DNA of 64,000 bases from Acanthosoma haemorrhoidale. Taxonomy: Eukaryota; Arthropoda; Insecta; Hemiptera; Acanthosomatidae. The stretch spans positions 113,727,475 through 113,791,474 of the forward strand of contig OV884013.1 in the NCBI GenBank assembly GCA_930367205.1, in the 5' to 3' direction. The translations under genes were made by a program, and so were the position numbers. The notes under the pieces were generated by a model. The model made no database searches. It was not told where the DNA came from and saw nothing but the letters and a program-made list of their open reading frames with translations. Of the stretch, positions 46,658 to 57,737 are shown one piece after another. Numbering within the stretch: the stretch's first letter is position 1; each line of letters begins with the position of its first letter.

Positions 46658-47640
46658 GGTTAGTATCGTATTCTATGTTTTCAATGTGGGTAGTATTGTA
46701 TTCTATGTTTTCAAAGTGGGTGGTATCGTATTCTATTTTTTCAAAGTGGGTAGTGTCGTATTCTATATTTAAAAAGTGGGTAGTAACGTATTGTATGTTT
46801 TCAAAGTAGGTGGTATCGTATTCTATGTTTTCAAAGTGGGTGGTATCGTATTCTATGTTTTTCAAAGTGGGTGGTATCGTATTCTATGTTTTTCAAAGTG
46901 GGTGGTATCGTATTCTATGTTTTTCAAAGTGGGTAGTAACGTATTCTATATTTTCAAAGTGGGTAGTATTGTATTATATGTTTTTCAAAGTGGGTAGTGT
47001 CGTAGTCTATATTTAAAAAGTGGGTGGTATCGTATTCTATGTTTTTCAAAGTGGGTAGTAACGTATTCTATATTTTCAAAGTGGGTAGTATTGTATTCTA
47101 TGTTTTCAAAGTGGGTGTTATCGTATTCTATGTTTTTCAAAGTGGGTAGTAACGTATTCTATATTTTCAAAGTGGGTAGTATTGTATTCTATGTTTTCAA
47201 AGTGGGTAGTAACGTATTCTATATTTTCAAAGTGGGTAGTATTGTATTATATGTTTTTCAAAGTGGGTAGTGTCGTAGTCTATATTTAGAAAGTGGGTGG
47301 TATCGTATTCTATGTTTTTCAAAGTGGGTAGTAACGTATTCTATATTTTCAAAGTGGGTAGTATTGTATTCTATGTTTTCAAAGTGGGTGGTATCGTATT
47401 CTATGTTTTTCAAAGTGGGTGGTATCGTATTCTATGTTTTTCAAAGTCGGTGGTATAGTATTATATGTTTTTCAAAGTGGGTAGTGTCGTAGTCTATATT
47501 TAAAAAGTGGGTGGTATCGTATTCTATGTTTTTCAAAGTGGGTAGTAACGTATTCTATATTTTCAAAGTGGGTAGTATTGTATTCTATGTTTTCAAAGTG
47601 GGTGGTATCGTATTCTATGTTTTCAAAGTGGGTAGTGTAA
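46658..47640. repeat. 30/31-bp minisatellite, 32 full units
   Basis: The unit is GTGGGTGGTATCGTATTCTA plus TGTTTTCAAA (30 bases) or TGTTTTTCAAA (31 bases). I count 32 full units and a partial one. Variant positions distinguish unit types (ATCG, ATTG, AACG, GTCG with TAGTC). A five-unit block of types recurs at units 11-15, 20-24 and 27-31, a higher-order pattern. Runs of 30-base units keep a frame, giving a minus-strand ten-residue repeat (ENIEYDTTHF), but the 31-base units break it. It is therefore a minisatellite, not a gene. Confidence 0.95.
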
Positions 47641-48792
47641 TAAAGCTTAAGAAAAATATTTAATATAATAGGGAGAAATCTTCATCTGGCGCGATGAAGT
47701 TCCAAATTATAACTAATAACTACAATTTATTTATTTAATATAATCTATTAATAAAATATAACTTTTGACTATGTTTAAACTACAAAGTATCTCGCTCTAT
47801 ATAAAAAAAGTTATAAAATGTGGGAACTAAAAAATTGTCCCTTTTAAAAAGCAATATCTGGAGAAGGGTGGAAACTATGGGAAATAATGAAATCCTCTTA
47901 TCAAGGTGTTTATTATAGGGCCGGCTACAGAGGCTTCATAAAACAAAAAACGAAGGGAAAAAACGCAGATAAAAAATCGGCAAAGCATTAAAGGCCCGTG
48001 CAAGAACTCTTCCCGTTTACCGTCCCTTTTATCCCGGGTCGACGGGAGTGGAAGGGGGTGCGGGTGGAAACTGTGAATTTTCCATGAATATAAATTATAA
48101 ATTACCCTTTAGAATTTTTATTACTTGGCCCATAAATGGTCGGGAAAACGTTATCTCAACTTGAGAAGAGGTGACTTGTGGGGAAATTTTTTATATGTTT
48201 CGGCTTGTTATTTTTTTTTTTTGGCTTTTTTAAAGCTCCCTATAAATAAAATATTAGCATTTCCGGCAAAAGATGGCTATGATTTAACGATGCCCTTGTT
48301 AGCCATTACACGAATATATTCAAATTGTTCCGAACCTGTAGAATAGAGAGGCAAGTTAACAACAGGGCAAATTATTTTACAATTATTCCTAATTAACCAG
48401 CCAATGGAAATATATTCTGTCAGCAACAGGGCATGAACCTAAAATACATGGACAGCTAATTTTGACCCAGGGCCTACGTAAATTTACCATTTTATAATTT
48501 CAGTGAAAATAAACACATACAAATATTTATGCGTGTGCCCTCAATATTATTAAATAATAAAGAAAAAGTGCGAAACATTTAAGTAATTTATAAACCTTAA
48601 TAATTCTTAGCTCCATCATTAATGTCAAAAATATAGTTAAATGTTTACTGGCTAGAAACCAAGTTATTTTTTTAATTGTGCGTATGTCATACATAATAAT
48701 ATATTTATTTATCATAAAGTGAGTTCTTTGAATGTACCTTCAATAATTCCTCGCTAAAAATATGAGATGAAATAATCTTATTTTCCAGAGTA
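47641..48792. other. AT-rich intergenic stretch
   Basis: No supported gene. A 73-codon frame at 48125 has no motif. Confidence 0.4.
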
Positions 48793-48878
48793 TTAATAAA
48801 ACTGTTGCCATCGATGTGGAAAGGGTGGTGGGGTCATAGTGTTAAGTACTTGGCTTGTCAGGTGCTGTAACAAGTCAA
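48793..48878 (-). repeat. J2 LINE fragment
   Basis: This matches the J2a ORF end (TGTTGCCATCGATG ... GTCAGGTGCTG, antisense). It is short and degraded. Confidence 0.65.
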
Positions 48879-49771
48879 AAAAAATAATTTAGAACGAAAA
48901 TTTGCATGTTAACAAACAGTAATCTGTGTTGAGCAAAGTGGCGTAACTAGGGAAGAAATATTAACCTTATCTAATTCAAAACAAACGAAATAATTCTTCT
49001 ATAAAAAAATATATATAATCTGAAATATAATTAAAAAGCCTGTCCAGTTTCGTCAACTTTGTACCTTTATCGAGTCATAGCTAAAAAACATTTATTATTT
49101 AAATAATAGAAATATTTAATTTCCCCCGAGGAAGAGGAAAATTTTCCGCGGTAGATATGTAAAGCCTGATTTATTTTTGGTTTAGAGTTTTCGTCGGTGA
49201 GAATGAAGAGATGACGAGGCGACTATTTACTTAAATCGGCTAGATATTGCTTGAAAACGTTTCATGATGAAATTAATTAGCTCACAGCATGACGTATTAC
49301 TAAAAAATTATTTGCACCCCCCAGGTAGAATCGACTACAACACAACCCTTGACAACAGAAAGGCCCTTGGGCTGTGAACAAGAAAGGGAATGAAGGGAAT
49401 TAGGTTAGTGTGCCTTGGGTTTAATAAGGGCCTTCTCAACCACCATTGGAGTGGGGGGGGGACTTCGACAATTATAAAGGGCCCCCCTGACACATTTTTA
49501 CCATTATGAAAATCGCCCCCTCCCCGTTCATTCATTTTTTTTTTTACTTAACTTTACTGGAAAATTTTTAACCGAGGGGTGGTTTTTTCTCTCTCTCGCT
49601 CTTTCTTCCCCCCCCCCCCAAACAGTTCTTTCCTCTTTATTAGTTTTGAAACTCTGATCCCGGCCTTTAGATCTCGTCCAGAATCTGTCTGCTTTTCTTA
49701 TCATAATTATTTTTAGTTGGCTATCAAGTCCCTGTGTTTCTTTATCGCCTAATTTATTTTATTTTTATTAT
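48879..49771. other. AT-rich intergenic stretch with G and C runs
   Basis: A G9 run lies at 49453-49461 and a C10 run near 49609-49619. No gene was recognised. Confidence 0.4.
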
Positions 49772-50730
49772 TCAGGTCGAGTCATAAGTAACTTCCGTTT
49801 GTTTATCAGACATTTATTTTTCTCTCATTAAATAACAAAATTATATTAATTTTGACGAGTGCAGGGCACATGGAGTTTCTCTTGCACTCTTTGCAACTGC
49901 TGAACGTATCTAACCGCAGTAATCGTTAAATTTGACTTCACCAACTCGTGGTGAATTATTCCTTGACAATCCCACCATACACACAATAAAATCTTTTTGC
50001 CATGGATGTTTGCTTTCGGATCTGGTAGGGGTGGTTGATCCTTATCAAGCCACTGTCTTTTGCGGACTATATTGTCATAGGTAACCCATTTTTCATCGCC
50101 TGTTACAATCCTGTTTAAAAAAGGCTCAATTTTTACCCGTGAGAGCAGACTTGTGGCGATTGACATGCGATCTTCTTTATTCCGTCCACTGAGATTGTGA
50201 GGTACCCACACTCCTAAATTGCTGACTTTCCCTAATTTCTCCAGGTGGCGGTTAACAGTTGATTGTGATGTATTCAACTTTTCTGCTATACCTCTTGTTG
50301 ATTGAAGTCGACTTTGCTCCAATATTGCCTTTAAAAGGTTGTCGTCAAAGTCGGAAGGACGTCCCGCCCTCGGTTCGTCTTTTAAGGTCGTATCTCCAGA
50401 ACGGAATTTTATAAACCAATTTCTAACTGCCCGATCAGTTATTAGTTCTTCACCATATACATTGCGTATTTTTTCAGCTGTCACCCTAGCACTATTGCAT
50501 TGTTTAAATTCCCAAAGCATGACGAATATGTACTTTTTGACTCTCCATTTCTGAGGTTAAAAAAACAGTTTAACGTAACGTGTATCACACAAAACCGTTG
50601 ACAAAAGACTAACTGAAGCCTCGTCTATATAGTGAAAACAAAAACTTGTTGTCATGATAACTCATAGCGGGTAGATACGAACAATAGATTCTACTTAGCT
50701 GCATCCAAAGTTACTTATGACTCGACCTGA
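49772..50730 (-). mobile_element. mariner element with intact ends and 3' internal deletion
   Basis: This is a DD34D mariner. The 23-bp terminal inverted repeats are identical (49772-49794 and 50708-50730), with TA just outside on the right and one extra T on the left. On the minus strand the transposase begins at ATG 50548 (MESQKVHIRH) and needs a one-base frameshift to join the 224-codon frame at 50520-49846. That frame holds the helix-turn-helix region, WVPHNLSGRNKEDR and the first catalytic Asp in TGDEKWVTYDN. The gene ends abruptly after QEKLH. The segment with the second and third catalytic Asp (HDNARPH in the copy at 1-499) is deleted, leaving 959 bp. It is non-autonomous but structurally able to be mobilised in trans. 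Confidence 0.92.
49846..50548 (-). pseudogene. mariner transposase, truncated and frameshifted
   Basis: This is the coding part of the 49772-50730 element. It reads through DNA-binding and first catalytic regions for 224 codons from 50520, has a frameshift 10 codons after the ancestral ATG (50548), and lacks two of the three catalytic aspartates. It is shorter than the usual length of about 345 residues for mariner transposases. Confidence 0.9.
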
Positions 50731-51014
50731 TATTTAGATTATCATTCTATGCCATTGCAGCTTAAGCTTTTATTTTTTGTCAATCGTTTTATTTTACAAT
50801 GCTCATATGTTATGACGGCTTCTATGCTGTGTGGTCACATTGGGTTCGAGGCCTTGTCACTATATTTTTTCTTTGTCTAACATGCATTCGAATAAAAATC
50901 GCGAATTATTCACTATCTCTCGGTAACTTAAATGTCTCTCGATTGACTGCATTGCTTAAAGTCTTTTGCGAGAGTTCGGTCAAAGAGTATTCATATTGGC
51001 TAGATTCTCGCTCT

Positions 51015-51088
51015 TGGAAGGCTAGCTCGGTTGGTTCAGCACCCGACTGGATATTTGGGTGGTCCCTGGTTCGAATCCCGATCCTCAC
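51015..51088 (+). repeat. tRNA-like SINE remnant
   Basis: TAGCTCGGTTGGTTCAGC resembles an A box and CTGGTTCGAATCCCGA a B box, about the right distance apart. The anticodon-like stem CCCGA/TTGGG pairs, but with an 8-base loop. The acceptor stem is poor. It is likely a tRNA-derived SINE or pseudogene. The antisense open frame that results is not a gene. Confidence 0.5.
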
Positions 51089-53597
51089 AGTGGATTGTTT
51101 CTTCGTATCACTCTAAAACTGTCAGGTGAGTACGCGAACCTCGAATAATAGGGAATATTTCTCCAATAACGAGTGTTATTGAGACTACCCGACAGATGTC
51201 GGCGTTTCTGCCGAATCCTGATGTAGTAATTTAGTCTAAACGAATAAGTTATTAATTCTTTAAACTGTTCTCTCGTTAAAGTGATTAAATGTTTGTTATC
51301 AAACATAAACTTATTAATATTCAAAACAATTGGCTATTGGCTTGAGATGGTGACTTTCATATGCCAACAATAGATAGACAAACGTTACTGAACAGAAGTT
51401 CTACTCAGACACGTGGGTACAGACGGCAACAACTGTTGAACGGCAAACAATGAAAAGGAGAAAAAATGAATGAAAAAAAAAAAACCTGAGGAAATAAAAA
51501 ATTAAATAATAAAATTCCAGGGAGGGTTTATTAAGTGAGCGTTAAGAGGCCTAAGCCCCCGACCCCATTTTGCACTACCCTCGGCCACCAATTAACTTAA
51601 GACCCTCTCCCATCCCCTCCCGGGTTTTATCTCATTCCTTTTCGTTCTCATCACAAACTATCCTCCTACAGTTAGTGACCCAATATTAAAATAAATATAT
51701 TTTTGAACATATTTTAATAATTTTCATTTCGATTATTTACAAATACGCTGTGGATCAATGGTATGTTGTCTATAAATGTAACTATACTTGTCTTCTTATG
51801 CACATCGTGAGTTTTTCTCTAAATTTAATACTTTTTTTATCTAACTAAATGTTCAGCTCATTAATTTTTCACTTGGAATCAATAACGTTCGAGTGTCACA
51901 AAAGAGTTAATTAAAGCTCTTAATCTTTTTGATGTTAGATACCCTTTTGGTCCACCGAATCCAATAGCATCTTGATAATACATATTTTTCAAAATAAAGT
52001 TCGCAACATTTAGCACTGATATCAAAATTTCATACATTCACACATCCTTGTAAACATAGACGCAGAATAGTTCAAGTCACCTGACGATTTAAGTTGGCTT
52101 AGAGCTACTTTAATTGAAAATTACCTGGTAGTTTTTTTTTTAAAGTTGCGTTGAAAATAACCAATTATTTAAATTTTCTTCAATCATGTTGGCATTTTGT
52201 ACTGTAGTTCCTGATCGTAATGTTGTTCACATAACGAAGTAATTAGAGACAGATATAAACAAAATAGGTCGTTTTCAGGCAGAATACGTTTTATTTGTTT
52301 AAATATTGTATAGGGTCTAGTTAGAGGAATATCGTAAAGAGAGGAAATCGGCTTATCATTTTATTTTTTGTAAAAGTATTGAAAATTATGAAACATACAT
52401 ACATTTTGTTGTCAAATTTATTTATTTTAAAGCTATTTTGACGTTACGACACGTCATTTTGATAGAACTAAATGGGAACTGACTGACTGCTGAAACTCGC
52501 TTAAGTAGGTTACTTCGACTTGGACCCATGAGACAATTAAACAAATACTAAGCATGAATATGTAACATATAAATAAATAACCATTAGGTTTCAAATATTG
52601 TAGGCTGTCGTTTTAAATAATATGCTAATGAAAACATGATGTAACATTATCATACTTTTGGGGTTGAGTGAGTGAAGTGCACTTGGGTAGGATACTTTAT
52701 ACCTTCACTAAGACAGGGCCTTACAGGGCTTCCCTTATATAAATACCAGCTGAGGGGTAAGGGAGTCAATGGTGTGTGTGCGCACAGGGGAGGAGTGTGG
52801 GGTGGTCGGACCCCCTGCCCCCCCTCGGAAAATGAGATCTCCCGCACACGGCACATGTTTCCATAAATAAGCCTTTATCCTTCCCTCTTTTATCCCGCCA
52901 ATTTCCATCTCCCGCCTTCTTCTCTCCCGCCCGTTTTCTCCTCTTTCTCCCTAATAATCTTACACCACGCCCACGGCGGCTGCCAAGGAGAAAAAGCCGA
53001 GAATATTAAAAAAAAAAAAAAAAAAAGTAACCTTATGCAGGCCTTCAACTTTATACAACTCTTCATAATGATCCCTTTTCCCCGTTGGCCCTAAAGGGAG
53101 CAATTTAAAAGGAAATACTCCCTTAAAATACATTTCAACCCCCTTCGCCAATCCCGCGCCTCCTCCTAGCCGGAATAAAAGAATCCCTACCAGGCTTTAT
53201 CGGCAAACTAGATTAGAATCCTAATACAGCGTCCCTTTAACATTATTTATTAACCCCAATGTTCAACATTCCCTCTTCAAAAAGTCATTTTACATTTCTT
53301 ATAAATCACGCAAGATCATAACTATTTTGAATATAGTAATTTCAATCATGGTGATACAAGCGGTCATTTTGTGCAACGACTAGGTTGAACGCAAAGCCGT
53401 GAACTCAAAAATGAATTCTCTCATAAAACTGTTACATCAGCTACATTACATAACGAAAGTTTATAAATTTATACGGTATCATGAATTCACCAACGGAATT
53501 GACACCTCCCCGAACTATGGAGATGGGGTAACAATCTGGAAGATCTTGTATGAAACCCCTTGCGGCCACAACGCTGCTCATTAGCGGCAGAGTTCAC
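51089..53597. other. intergenic stretch, no gene recognised
   Basis: AT-rich except 52660-53160, which is pyrimidine-rich with overlapping composition-driven frames. An A run lies at about 53009-53026. Confidence 0.4.
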
Positions 53598-53800
53598 AAG
53601 AGCCGCAGACGCTCAGGACACGATAAAAACTGACCAGAGTACGAGAAAGATTGCTTGTGGATTTTTTTTTTTTTTTTTTTATGGTTGATGTTCAGGTCAT
53701 TGTTTTTAGGACTTTAGGTTAGCAGGATTGGATACGTGAGGGTTTTACTACGAGTATGCCCCTAAGTACAAGTCCGTAAGTCCAGATTGGCTTATATGTG
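53598..53800 (-). repeat. old J1-related LINE fragments
   Basis: 53598-53640 resembles the J1 GAGCCGCAGACGCTCAGGAC block. After a T run, 53690-53795 matches the antisense of the QSFQ/WGTAKK coding region (AGGATTGGATACG, then GTCCAGATTGGCTTA) at low identity. It is an older or divergent J1 relative. Confidence 0.5.
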
Positions 53801-53984
53801 ATTCTAAAGAAGCATAACTACAATTACTTTTTATTTGACATTAGTGATTTTTTATGTTTCGCACTGGCAAGCTCGGAGCCGCTATGATATAATGTATAAT
53901 TGTACATATATGCAAGCTACTAGTTTCTGATCGGCTATATTCTTCTGAATGGTGAAAGAAGCGTAATAGTTTATTATATTGCGG

Positions 53985-54183
53985 TATTCATATATTACTA
54001 ATTGTTGGGAATATCTGTGTTCATATATTACTAATTGTTGACAATAGCGGTATTCCTATATTACTAATTGTTGGCAATAGCGGTATTCCTATATTACTAA
54101 TTGTTGGCAATAGCTATTCATATATTACTAATTGTTGGCAATAGCTGTGTTCATATATTACTAATTGTTGGCAATAACTGTAT
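53985..54183. repeat. 34-bp tandem repeat, six units
   Basis: Six copies of about 34 bases share TATTACTAATTGTTGGCAAT, with a variable junction (GCGGTA, GCTGTG). It is a small minisatellite between two old J1-related fragments. Confidence 0.85.
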
Positions 54184-54339
54184 TTCCTGCCGAATGGAGC
54201 ACTTAACCATCTTCTTTACCAGATTCATCAAGTCTTAGTGCTTTTATCCGTCAACTTTCCTTATCAGAACCAACCACAAACCTCTCTCTTTATTTTATTC
54301 ATTCGTTTCGTATTTTTTAAAGAGTAATCTCTCTTTTTG

Positions 54340-54460
54340 AGGGTTGATTTTAAAGTCATTGCTCTTAGGACTATTTGAAGGATTGAATGCGATCGATGTT
54401 CAAGAGGTTTTCTGCAAGTCCGTAAAGTAGCGATTGACTTTAGTGTGCCTCTGAACCTGA
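54340..54460 (-). repeat. old J1-related LINE fragment
   Basis: This is similar to 53683-53735 (GGTTGAT, GTCATTG, TTAGGACT ... GGATTG) and, more weakly, to the J1 coding region around QSFQ. Low identity. Confidence 0.4.
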
Positions 54461-56017
54461 GGACTTTGTGTGTGATCTGTTAAACAGTTCAGGGTTACAA
54501 GCGAGTAACTCGTATCAAGTGACAAGAATGACGTTCCGAAAATGTTGTATAAGTTACTCTACAATTATAAAGATAACGCCATTGTGAGCGTTTGTGTTTA
54601 ATAGATGTCACTTTTATAGGCAGCAACTCACTTTTTCTCGAGGAAACGCCATTATGCATTAGTTCAGCATCCTCACCACGTACTGCTATGATTACGCACC
54701 GCCATTAATCAATTATATGATACCAATTTCACGATAGTAATAAAATTTGATGATCTGTCGTAGGGTGTAGGATCGATAGGACCGCGGAGTGTGGAGCCAG
54801 AGGACAACCCAGCGGCCCAGTGACAGGCTAATGGGTTATTTGTGTTCCCTGTGAGGGTTTACTTGCCTCTAATTGCTCCAACCCTTTCTGTTTACCCTTC
54901 CTGTCCATTTTATATTCTCGTGTACACATTAACTCTATATCCTCATCAGACCCGGGGGCGGCCGTGTCCCTGTACCATACATAAAACATGTCGTCCACTC
55001 GCTGTCGGAAATATTTCGCGATTAAAACACAAAACGCTAAATGCCCTGTGAATAAATTAATGTGGACATAGCAGAGGAAACATGATTTACACAACATGCT
55101 GACTCGGATCGTTCGGTGATTTCATTATAAAGTTACTACAACATTCACCACGGTAGAAAAACCCAACAAAATTTATTAATAAGAAAAATATAACGGACAC
55201 TAATATCCCAATAATTGAATCTGTACGGAATAAACTCGAAACTGACAGGCCAGTCAACTAATCAACAGGGGGGGGGGGTATCGAGACCCTTACGCTGAAT
55301 CACAAGCCATAAGCTGCACTTATATTATTGAATAGAAAAATATTCAAAATACGTATATGCAAATCCACTAATGATACAAGAAGAACTTGTCTCCGAATTG
55401 AAGAACAATTCATCATTAAGAAAATAGATACGAAAACATATAAGCGTTTAAAATTAAATACATTTTATCCATCATCAACCTACCCAACTCTCTAATTGTC
55501 ATTTACAATCCTATAAACACAATACATAAAAAACTAACAAGACATTTTTTCTATTTCACTCCCAAAATCCGTCGTTTTCTTCGACTGCCGATAGATTTTG
55601 AAGTATCAACTTGGCCCGGTACACAAAAGCCTTCTAGAGTGTAGCAATGATTTGGTTAGAAGCTGTGTGAATGATACATGTATGAATGAGACATGTTATG
55701 GACATGCGTGACTGGGAGAAGTTTGCAATGAACTCATCGTGTTGTTTCGCCGCACTTATGGTACGCATTGTTGCATATGTACGAGTGAGTGCTGGTCGTG
55801 TATCGCAGAGTTTTTTATTTTGCGTGATTTTCAAACGAACTCTCAAAACAATGTATTCATTTTTGACAGTGCCAGTGTATTTCGCTCCTGGCTATGGAGG
55901 TGTTTACAGCTATAAGTTATATTTATTCGTAAATGTCAAACGAATTCTTCATATATTTTCATTTAAAACAACATTTTTCTTTATACCTGCCCCCCCCGAA
56001 GTCCCCCCCAAAATACA
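54461..56017. other. intergenic stretch, no gene recognised
   Basis: A G10-13 run lies at 55267-55278. Open frames at 54828-55097 and 55634-56021 lie in antisense pairs, and none shows a known motif. Confidence 0.4.
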
Positions 56018-56259
56018 ATAAAATCAAATAATATTTAATAATTTCTCCTAATAATTATTATTCTAGTGATAATAAACATAAACAGGTAATTTCTGAGAGC
56101 GAATAACGTGGCCTTGTATATAAAACTGAAAAATTACCGATGAGAAGGTAACGGATTCGAGTCCTGACTGTGTAAAATGTTTTTCCCTTTAACGAATTAA
56201 TTATTCAAATTTACAACAATGAGATTACACACCAGAATTACCTCTAAGGTTTATTCGCC
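56018..56259 (+). repeat. 240-bp repeat, copy 1 (possible SINE)
   Basis: It is nearly identical to 57503-57737. It contains GGATTCGAGTCCTG, a fair polymerase III B box, after a poor A-box region. A/T-rich ends carry ATAAAATCAAATAATATTTA. It could be a tRNA-derived SINE or a local duplication. Confidence 0.75.
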
Positions 56260-56589
56260 TCTACTCAACTTCAATACTTACTGCCACGCTCAATATATTG
56301 AGTAATACTTTTATTAAATCATACCTGATGGACTTTGCAGCCCTGGTCAGCTTTGTCCCGCTGGCCCAACGCCCTAAGATCCGAGTCACATTTGGTTGTT
56401 CTGTGCGTTGTATTAAAAACCTGTATTTTCCCTATCTCCTATTATAGGGAAAAAAATTCTTAGTACGCCTGTCATTTAGTATTGTTATGGAATTATTCCC
56501 CTTGTTTCACCGGTTCCCGAAGTATTATTTTCTAAGTTGAAGCTTTAAAGAAACTTTATAATTAAAATAGTCATGTGTCCTCCGGCCAG

Positions 56590-57106
56590 CTCTGCTGTAC
56601 GGTACCCCGCTACTTACCCACTTGACTGACAATACAGCCAAATGCCTCCAACATTTCCCGAATGGGATCATGCGAAAAGTGGTCCGACATACCTCTCTCG
56701 AGAGGTTGAAGAACGCTGACCGTCACCCGTTGCTTAGTGTGCCGTCGGTGGGTGAGTTCATCCGCCGGAGACACATCAAGTTTTTTGACTCGTTGCAGCA
56801 CCCAGTGTTTAACACTATGACCCCACCACACCTCCCGCATAGATGGCAACAGACTGTCGGGGGAAAATCAGGTTAAGAATTATTATGTAAGTTAGTTTTA
56901 AGTTTGATCAAAAAGGTGAGCCCCATAACCTTTATTAGTATACTTGTTTATTCATTATATAATTTTTATATAATAACAAAACCTCTATATAATGTAGCGA
57001 CGATACAGGAAATACAAAAATAATTTGTGAATAGATTCGCCTTAGGATCTATAATTGCATATAATTATCTGAAATTAAAGGGGCTATGAAAGAAAAAAAA
57101 AAAAAA
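56590..57106 (+). mobile_element. J2 LINE (subfamily a), 5'-truncated
   Basis: This encodes RPALLYG, NTAKCLQHFPNGIMRKVVRH, TSLERLKNADRHPLLSVPSV and GEFIRRRHIKFFDSLQH, then a small deletion and QQTVGGKSG to a stop. The 3' UTR follows (hairpin 1 with one mismatch; hairpin 2 deleted; hairpin 3 with one mismatch), ending in a poly(A) run of about 14 at 57093-57106. This copy shows the most upstream J2 coding sequence in the window. Confidence 0.88.
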
Positions 57107-57502
57107 TTGTCATATTTCAAAATTCGATGCTTTGCTTTATGGACAGCTTTTTCATTTCCAGGAATGCCGATATGAGCTTTGATCCATGATAGTGTTACCC
57201 AAGTTTTTGGAGAATATTTAGTACCCATGGAGCGGCGAGAGAAATTGTGAGTTACTTGAATAAATAAGATCAACACAGTAAAAAAACCTTTTTTCTTTTT
57301 TATCTACCCTACCAAGGCTAGGTCAGTTTTAAAAGTCGCTCCTTATACCCTTACAAATGTAATTTGGGTTACATCATGTTGTACAGCTGAATGAACAAAC
57401 ATTGAATGTGTTGTGGTTGAGAAGGGCGTTGCTAATGCGGTCAAACCCGCACGACCTCAGGGCGTACGCGAGACTGGGATTCGAAGACAGCCAGGTCCTT
57501 GA
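57107..57502. other. intergenic stretch between the J2 copy and the 240-bp repeat
   Basis: Nothing was recognised. A weak B-box-like GGGATTCGAAGAC occurs near 57477, without other tRNA features. Confidence 0.35.
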
Positions 57503-57737
57503 ATAAAATCAAATAATATTTAATAATTTCTCATACTAATTCTTATTCTAATGATAATAAACATAAACAGGTAATTTCTGAGTGCGAATAACGTGGCCTT
57601 GTATATAAAACTGAAAAATTACCGATCAGAAGGTAACGGATTCGAGTCCTGACTGTGTAAAATGTTTTTCCCTTTAACGAATTAATTATTAAAATTTACA
57701 TCAGTGAGATAACACACAAGAATCACCTTTATTCGCC
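57503..57737 (+). repeat. 240-bp repeat, copy 2 (possible SINE)
   Basis: This is a direct-orientation partner of 56018-56259, about 1.48 kb away, differing by scattered substitutions and small indels. The flanks are unrelated. Confidence 0.75.

Noticed and set aside
46623..47016. Open frames of 80, 73 and 68 codons with ten-residue periodicity
   Set aside because: They are produced by the 30/31-bp minisatellite. The 31-base units break the frame and there is no flanking coding sequence.
50906..51088. 60-codon minus-strand frame (IRTRDHPNIQSGAEPTELA)
   Set aside because: This is the familiar false peptide from reading a tRNA-derived SINE in antisense.
53985..54183. Regularly spaced repeats that could be mistaken for a CRISPR array
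   Set aside because: The units are head-to-tail without unique spacers and the sequence is eukaryotic. It is a minisatellite.
55686..56021. 111-codon plus-strand frame
   Set aside because: It has an ATG but no family resemblance, ends in a homopolymer C region, and is paired with an antisense frame.
57440..57495. tRNA-like segment with GGGATTCGAAGAC
   Set aside because: The B box is imperfect and no A box or pairing acceptor stem could be found.
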